Below are positions 59,923 through 64,000 of a stretch of 64,000 bases of DNA, piece after piece. The notes beneath the pieces are model-generated. The model had not been told where the DNA came from. It was given only the letters and a program-made list of their open reading frames with translations, and did not search any database. Source of the stretch: Thermus igniterrae ATCC 700962 (GTDB lineage: Bacteria > Deinococcota > Deinococci > Deinococcales > Thermaceae). Numbering within the stretch: the first letter of the stretch is position 1; every line of letters starts with the position of its first letter. Location: the NCBI RefSeq assembly GCF_000376265.1, contig NZ_AQWU01000072.1:1-64000 (forward strand), in the 5' to 3' direction. The translations under genes were made by a program, and so were the position numbers.

Positions 59923-61119
59923 GTGCTGCGCCTGGCCTGGCGGAACCTGCTCCGCACCCCGGGCCGCAACCTGGCCACGGGCGGGGTGGTGGCCCTGGTG
60001 GTCTTCCTGTCCCTGGTCTTCCTCTCGGTCTACGCCGGGGCCTTTGACGCCTTCTTCCGCCTCCTCCTGGAGCGCACCGGGCATCTGGTGGTCCGGGTGG
60101 AGAGCTACCGGGAAAAGGAGGACCTGGAGGCCCTGACCTTTGCTCCCCCGGCCCTGCCCCTCCCCCCCGGGACCCAGGTGGAGGGGGTTTTGGAGGGGCA
60201 GGCCCTGGTCATCGCCGGGGAGCGGAGCCGGGCGGCGGTGCTCACGGGCCTCGAGGCCGGGGGGCTTGAAAGGCAGCGGAAGTTGCTGAAGGCCGGCCGC
60301 CTGCCCCAGGCCTCGGGGGAGGCCCTTCTGGGGGAGGCCCTGGCCCGGGCCCTCAAGGTGGGCCTGGGGGACGAGGTGGTGGCCTACGCCCCCGGGGGGA
60401 TGGGCCTGGGCATCTTCCCCTTCCGGGTGGTGGGCCTTCTGGACCTGCCGGAGACCCACCTGGAGGCCCGCACCCTGGTGGTGGGCCTAGGGGACGCCCA
60501 AGCCCTCCTCTTTCCCGGCCGGGTCACCCGGCTGGAGATTAGGCTTTCGGGAATCGGCCTTTACGACCAGGAGCCCCTGGAGGCCTTGAAGGCCCGCCTG
60601 AAGCCCCACCTGGAGGGCCTGACGGTGGAAACCTGGCTGGAGGCCAATCCCCTCTACGCCGCCCTCCTGCCCCTCTACGACACGGTGATGGCCCTTTACG
60701 TGGGGATCTTCTTCCTCCTGGGGGGGCTCATCCTCCTCAACGCCCTCTACCTCTCCCTGGTGGAGCGGGTGCGGGAGTTCGGCCTCCTCAGCGCCCTGGG
60801 TCTCACCGGCCGGCGGGTCATGGCTCTGGTCTTTTGGGAGAGCCTCCTCCTGGTGGGGGTTTCCGCCCTGGTGGGGGCGGGGCTTGGGCTTCTTCTGCAC
60901 CTGGAGCTTTTGGACGGCTTCCGGCTCCCCCTGCCCCAGTGGATCCTGGAGCAGTACCGGGAGTTCGGCCTGCCGGAGGTGCTCTACGGGCGGCTTGGGG
61001 TGAAGGAGGTCCTCCTCACCCTGGGGTATGCCGTGGGGGTAGCCCTGCTGGCGGCCCTTTGGCCGGGGTATCTGGCCTCGAGGCTGGAGCCGGTGGAGGC
61101 CATGCGCTACGTGCCCTAG
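59923..61119 (+). CDS. FtsX/LolC-type ABC permease 2
   Basis: The 398-residue membrane protein (GTG start) has the same arrangement as permease 1: N-terminal helix (about 18-40, 'TGGVVALVVFLSLVFLSVYAG'), a periplasmic domain (about 45-240), and C-terminal helices including 'LYVGIFFLLGGLILLNALYLSLVERVREFGLLSALGLTGRRVMALVFWE' and 'ALLAALWPGYLASRLEPVEAMRYVP', the family's end motif. It starts directly after the LolA-like gene. The ATPase gene follows with GGAGGGAGT before its ATG. Confidence 0.83.
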   Translation: MLRLAWRNLLRTPGRNLATGGVVALVVFLSLVFLSVYAGAFDAFFRLLLERTGHLVVRVESYREKEDLEALTFAPPALPLPPGTQVEGVLEGQALVIAGERSRAAVLTGLEAGGLERQRKLLKAGRLPQASGEALLGEALARALKVGLGDEVVAYAPGGMGLGIFPFRVVGLLDLPETHLEARTLVVGLGDAQALLFPGRVTRLEIRLSGIGLYDQEPLEALKARLKPHLEGLTVETWLEANPLYAALLPLYDTVMALYVGIFFLLGGLILLNALYLSLVERVREFGLLSALGLTGRRVMALVFWESLLLVGVSALVGAGLGLLLHLELLDGFRLPLPQWILEQYREFGLPEVLYGRLGVKEVLLTLGYAVGVALLAALWPGYLASRLEPVEAMRYVP

Positions 61120-61127
61120 GAGGGAGT

Positions 61128-61811
61128 ATGCCCATCGTGGAAGCCAAAGGGGTGCGGAAGGTTTACCGGGGGGATGGGGTGGAGACCGAGGCCCTGCGGG
61201 GGGTGGACCTCCGGCTGGAGGCGGGGGAGTTCACCGCCCTGGTGGGGCCTTCGGGGAGCGGCAAGAGCACCCTGCTCCACATCCTGGCGGGGCTGGATCT
61301 GCCCACGGAGGGGGAGGTCTGGGTGGGTGGGGTGCGGCTGGACCGGCTTTCCCGGGCGGAAAGGGCCCGCTTCCGCCTGGAGCATGTGGGCCTGGTCTTC
61401 CAGGCCTACAACCTCCTCCCCGTGCTCACCGCCTTGGAAAACGCCGCCTTTGTTCTAGAGCTCCGGGGCCTTTCCCGCCCCGAGCGGGAGCGGAGGGCCA
61501 TGGCCGCTCTGGAGGCCCTGGGGCTGGCGGACAAGGCGGGGCGGTTTCCCCGGCAGCTTTCCGGGGGGGAGCAGCAGCGGGTGGCCGTGGCCCGGGCCCT
61601 GGCGGCAGAGCCCCTTCTGGTGCTGGCGGACGAGCCCACGGCCAACCTGGACTCCAAGACGGGGCTCGCCCTCATTGAGCGCATGCAGGCCCTGAACGAG
61701 GAGCGGGGGGTGACCTTTCTCTTCTCCACCCACGACCCCAGGCTCCTGGCCCACGTGAAGCGCATCGTCCGCTTGGAGGACGGGCGCCTGGTGGGGGAGG
61801 AATGGCCATAA
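61128..61811 (+). CDS. LolD/MacB-type ABC ATPase
   Basis: The 227-residue ATPase has Walker A GPSGSGKST near 42, the signature 'LSGGEQQRVAVARALAAEP' near 143, Walker B 'LLVLADEPTANLD' and the H-loop 'STHDPRLL'. This is the LolD/FtsE/MacB class that drives FtsX-type permeases rather than importers. It lies 8 bp after permease 2 and overlaps the next gene by 10 bp. Confidence 0.88.
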   Translation: MPIVEAKGVRKVYRGDGVETEALRGVDLRLEAGEFTALVGPSGSGKSTLLHILAGLDLPTEGEVWVGGVRLDRLSRAERARFRLEHVGLVFQAYNLLPVLTALENAAFVLELRGLSRPERERRAMAALEALGLADKAGRFPRQLSGGEQQRVAVARALAAEPLLVLADEPTANLDSKTGLALIERMQALNEERGVTFLFSTHDPRLLAHVKRIVRLEDGRLVGEEWP

Positions 61812-62584
61812 GGGCCATGCGCCCCCTCTTCTGGCTTCTTTTCCTCCTCCCCGCCTTGGCCCAGGGGTACGAGGTGGGGGCCTACGGCCTGGCGGGCCAG
61901 GCCACCTTGTACCTGCGCCTTTACGGGGAGGTGGCCGGGGAAGGGGGGCGGCTCCGCTTCTCCCTGGCCCCTTACCTGCGCCCCTCCTTGGGGGAGGCGG
62001 GGGTTTCCCTGGAGCAGCTTTCCCTGACTTGGGAGGGGGAGGCCTATGCCCTCACCCTGGGCCGCTTTCCCCTGACCTTGGGGGAGGGGCGGCTTTTCCC
62101 CACCACCTGGAACCGCCCCGGCCCCGCAGGCGGGGAGGAGGGGGTCTGGGGGGGTGTGCTCACGGGCTACGGGGTGGTGCGGGCGCGCCTGGGCTATGCC
62201 TGGGGGCAGGGTGCCTTTTTGGAGCTGGCCTGGCCGGACCTCCGGCTATGGACCTTTTCTGGGGGAGGGGGCCTGGGGGCCACCGGCCGTTTGGGGGAGG
62301 CGGTGGTCTATGGGGAGGCCACCTGGGAGGCCGGGCAGGGAAGGGGGCTTTTGGGCCTGGCCCAGGCCCTCTGGGGGGGTCTTCTGACCCTGGAGGTGGG
62401 GTATCCCTGGAAGGCAGGGCTGGCCTGGGCCTGGGGTGGGGAGGGCCTCGCCTTCCAGGTTCTGGCCGGCTACCGGGAGGGGCCCTTCTTCGCCCTGGAC
62501 CTGGGGGTGGGGGGGCTCAGCCTGGGGCTAGGAGGTTTGGGGGGCCTTCTCTGGTGGCGGGCCTCCTGGAGAGGAGACCTTTAG
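61802..62584 (+). CDS. Predicted outer-membrane beta-barrel-like protein
   Basis: The 260-residue protein has a signal peptide (LFWLLFLLPALAQG) and then alternating short strands rich in Gly, Ala, Tyr and Trp ('YEVGAYGLAGQATLYLRLYGEV', 'LGYAWGQGAFLELAWPDLRLW', 'VVYGEATWEAGQGRGLLGLAQALWGG'), the pattern of a beta-barrel. No family is recognised, and the C-terminus is not a classic barrel end (ends SWRGDL). As the last gene of the LolA-like operon it may be the outer-membrane receiver of the exported cargo; that is inference. The start may also be ATG 61817. Confidence 0.55.
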   Translation: MAIRAMRPLFWLLFLLPALAQGYEVGAYGLAGQATLYLRLYGEVAGEGGRLRFSLAPYLRPSLGEAGVSLEQLSLTWEGEAYALTLGRFPLTLGEGRLFPTTWNRPGPAGGEEGVWGGVLTGYGVVRARLGYAWGQGAFLELAWPDLRLWTFSGGGGLGATGRLGEAVVYGEATWEAGQGRGLLGLAQALWGGLLTLEVGYPWKAGLAWAWGGEGLAFQVLAGYREGPFFALDLGVGGLSLGLGGLGGLLWWRASWRGDL

Positions 62585-62611
62585 CACAAGCCAGATTAAT
62601 CGTGAAAACTT

Positions 62612-63046
62612 TCATTTTTTCTTCCCGAAGGCATAGACCAGCTCATCCCCCTTGCGCACCACCAAAAGCAGGGCCGCCCGGCCCAGGCTGTCCTTGAGCA
62701 CGTACTTGGTGCGCACCTCCCCCTCCACCACCTTCTCCTCCTGCCCTTCCAGGAAGTACCCGGCGGCGGCGAAGGCAGTGAGCACCTGCTGCACGAAGGC
62801 GGCGTGGAGCCGGCTGGCGATGCCCTTGGCGGCGAAGGCCTCCAGGGCGTACCCCCTGGCTTCCGGGAAGCGGCTTAAGAGGGGTTCGGGGCTGCGGGCC
62901 TTATAGGTGCCCGAGGGCAGGCGCACCGCCGGGTCCAGGCTGGAGAGGGTAGCCACCACCGTGGTTACCTCCACCAGGGTCTGGGCCAGGGCCCCGCCCG
63001 CGCCTAAAAGGGAAAGGACCAGGGCCAATACCTTGAGCTTGACCAT
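62612..63046 (-). CDS. Exported protein of unknown function
   Basis: I do not recognise this 144-residue protein. It has a signal peptide (VKLKVLALVLSLLGAGGALAQ), then a compact domain with 'LVEVTTVVATLSSLDPAVRLPSGTYKARSPEPLL', 'KGIASRLHAAFVQQVLTAFAAAGYFLEGQEE' and 'KYVLKDSLGRAALLLVVRKGDELVYAFGKKK'. It appears periplasmic. A short TGAAA-AC-TTTCA hairpin with TTTTTT (62603-62620) spans its stop codon and the end of the preceding operon. The PucR-type regulator ends 9 bp upstream on the same strand. Confidence 0.6.
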   Translation of the reverse strand: MVKLKVLALVLSLLGAGGALAQTLVEVTTVVATLSSLDPAVRLPSGTYKARSPEPLLSRFPEARGYALEAFAAKGIASRLHAAFVQQVLTAFAAAGYFLEGQEEKVVEGEVRTKYVLKDSLGRAALLLVVRKGDELVYAFGKKK

Positions 63047-63055
63047 GGGGTCATT

Positions 63056-64000
63056 TTAGCCCAGGAGGAGGTCCCGGGCCCTTAGGGCCAGGTGGACCCG
63101 GGCCAGGACCTCGGGGCGGGAGAGGGGGCCGAGGGCTTCCTCTATCCGCTTCAGGCGGTAGCGCAGGGTGTTGGGGTGGATGTTGAGGCGCGCGGCTGCC
63201 TCCTCCACCCCCCCGGAGGCCATGAAGACCTCGAGGGTACGGAGGAGTTTGGGCGGAAGGGGAAGGTAGCGCTCCACCAGGGCCCTCAGGTCCTCCGGGG
63301 ACTGTTGCAGGAGGACGAAGGCCACGGGGTCCAGGCCGGTAAAGGAGAGGGCCTCCCCGGGACGGGCGGCCTTAAGGGCGATGAGGGCCTCGCGGTAGGC
63401 TTCCTGGACCCCGGTGTCGGCGTGGACGGCGGAGTAGCCCAGCCGGCTTCCTGGGGGCAGGGCGGCCAGGAGGCTTTCCGCTTCCCGTTTGGGGCTGTGC
63501 ACCTGCCACATGGCCGCCACCCGGTTGCCCCGCACCGCCAGGAGGTAGGGTACCCCCAGGCGGTCCAGGTAGGTGCCGGCGCGGCGCCTGAGCTCCAAGG
63601 TGGCCTCCCGCCGCCTCTCCTCCGCCAGGCGGTGGCGGCCCGGCACCTCGGGGGGTTCCACCAGGCTCAGCACCCACTCCACGCCCTCGGCGAAGCCGAA
63701 GGCGAAGAGCCTGGCCGGCTCGGCCTCCCCCAGGATCAGGCCCTCGAGGAGAGCCCCACCCAGGGACTCCTCCTGCATCCTTTCCAGGCTACGCTCCAGG
63801 GCCCGCACCCGCAGGACCCGGGCCGCCACCTCCAGAAGCCCCCGGACCCCTCCCAGGACCTCCTCCTCCCCGTAGGCCACCAGGACCCCCTCCCCGGCCT
63901 CCAGGGCCAGCCAACCCCGGCTCGTCCCGGGCTCCTTGGGGTGCTGGGGGGGCACGGGGCCGGCGAAGCCCAGGACCTCCCCCCAGGGGGCCACCCGGGC
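63056..64000 (-). CDS. PucR/CdaR-type transcriptional regulator, 5' part missing
   Basis: The reverse strand is open from the window edge to a stop at 63056 (about 314 residues seen). The C-terminus has the PucR helix-turn-helix 'VEEAAARLNIHPNTLRYRLKRIEEALG' preceded by 'LALLVERYLPLPPKLLRTLEVFMASGG'-like sequence, and the middle has a long GGDEF-like regulator domain ('REALIALKAARPGEALSFTGLDPVAFVLLQQ'). These proteins act as activators of catabolic genes in other bacteria. The N-terminal domain lies outside the window, so the target is unknown. Confidence 0.75.
   Translation of the reverse strand, partial: ARVAPWGEVLGFAGPVPPQHPKEPGTSRGWLALEAGEGVLVAYGEEEVLGGVRGLLEVAARVLRVRALERSLERMQEESLGGALLEGLILGEAEPARLFAFGFAEGVEWVLSLVEPPEVPGRHRLAEERRREATLELRRRAGTYLDRLGVPYLLAVRGNRVAAMWQVHSPKREAESLLAALPPGSRLGYSAVHADTGVQEAYREALIALKAARPGEALSFTGLDPVAFVLLQQSPEDLRALVERYLPLPPKLLRTLEVFMASGGVEEAAARLNIHPNTLRYRLKRIEEALGPLSRPEVLARVHLALRARDLLLG

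Overview
This 64-kb window is chromosomal DNA from a Thermus species. The evidence is a very high G+C content, densely packed genes with frequent 1-26 bp overlaps, and many genes whose -10 box lies only 6-9 nt before the start codon (leaderless style). Gene content also fits: a ba3-type oxidase (cbaD-cbaB-cbaA) closely matching Thermus thermophilus, mglBA, a Thermus-type lactate dehydrogenase, and two self-compartmentalising proteases. I cannot name the species. No rRNA, CRISPR array or prophage is visible. The only mobile element is a transposase fragment at the left edge, and no stretch longer than 300 bases lacks a gene.

Layout. 1-4.3 kb: ISAs1-type transposase fragment, ArgH-like lyase, a frameshifted TDT-family transporter, galE and a redoxin. 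4.3-8.2 kb: calcium-type P-ATPase, CBS protein and CaCA exchanger, a probable cation-handling operon. 8.2-12.9 kb: usp, then the RNA-turnover set rnj, pnp and rpsO. 12.9-18.2 kb: MFS pair, ba3 oxidase operon, mglA/mglB. 18.2-27.2 kb: M20 peptidase, speB, hydrolase, efp, then accB-accC-asp23-nusB-folD and a PAP2-like gene. 27.3-33.2 kb: membrane Fe-S oxidoreductase, an esterase-TerC-methyltransferase operon, ldh, and a DUF1517-like protein.

33.3-42.8 kb: lon, bshA, a MoxR-VWA-small protein operon, hslV-hslU and a secreted TPR protein. 42.9-44.2 kb: fdhD, tatA and a three-tRNA operon (Pro, Gly, Arg) with near-consensus promoter and terminator. 44.2-48.7 kb: complete BMP-type nucleoside ABC importer. 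48.8-57.5 kb: class III aminotransferase, Nudix hydrolase, YqeY, purH, fatty acid desaturase, dtd, two overlapping degV genes and serA. 57.6-62.6 kb: a six-gene operon (GbsR/MarR-like regulator, FtsX-type permease, LolA-like carrier, second permease, ATPase, beta-barrel-like protein). A secreted unknown and a PucR-type regulator that runs off the right edge close the window.

The most interesting points are the 57.6-62.6 kb envelope-transport operon, the inverted repeats in the cba promoter, the MoxR-VWA operon with an unknown small partner, the bacillus-like acc-asp23-nusB-folD order, and very compact divergent leaderless promoters. All functions are read from sequence patterns and remembered family features; no database search was run.
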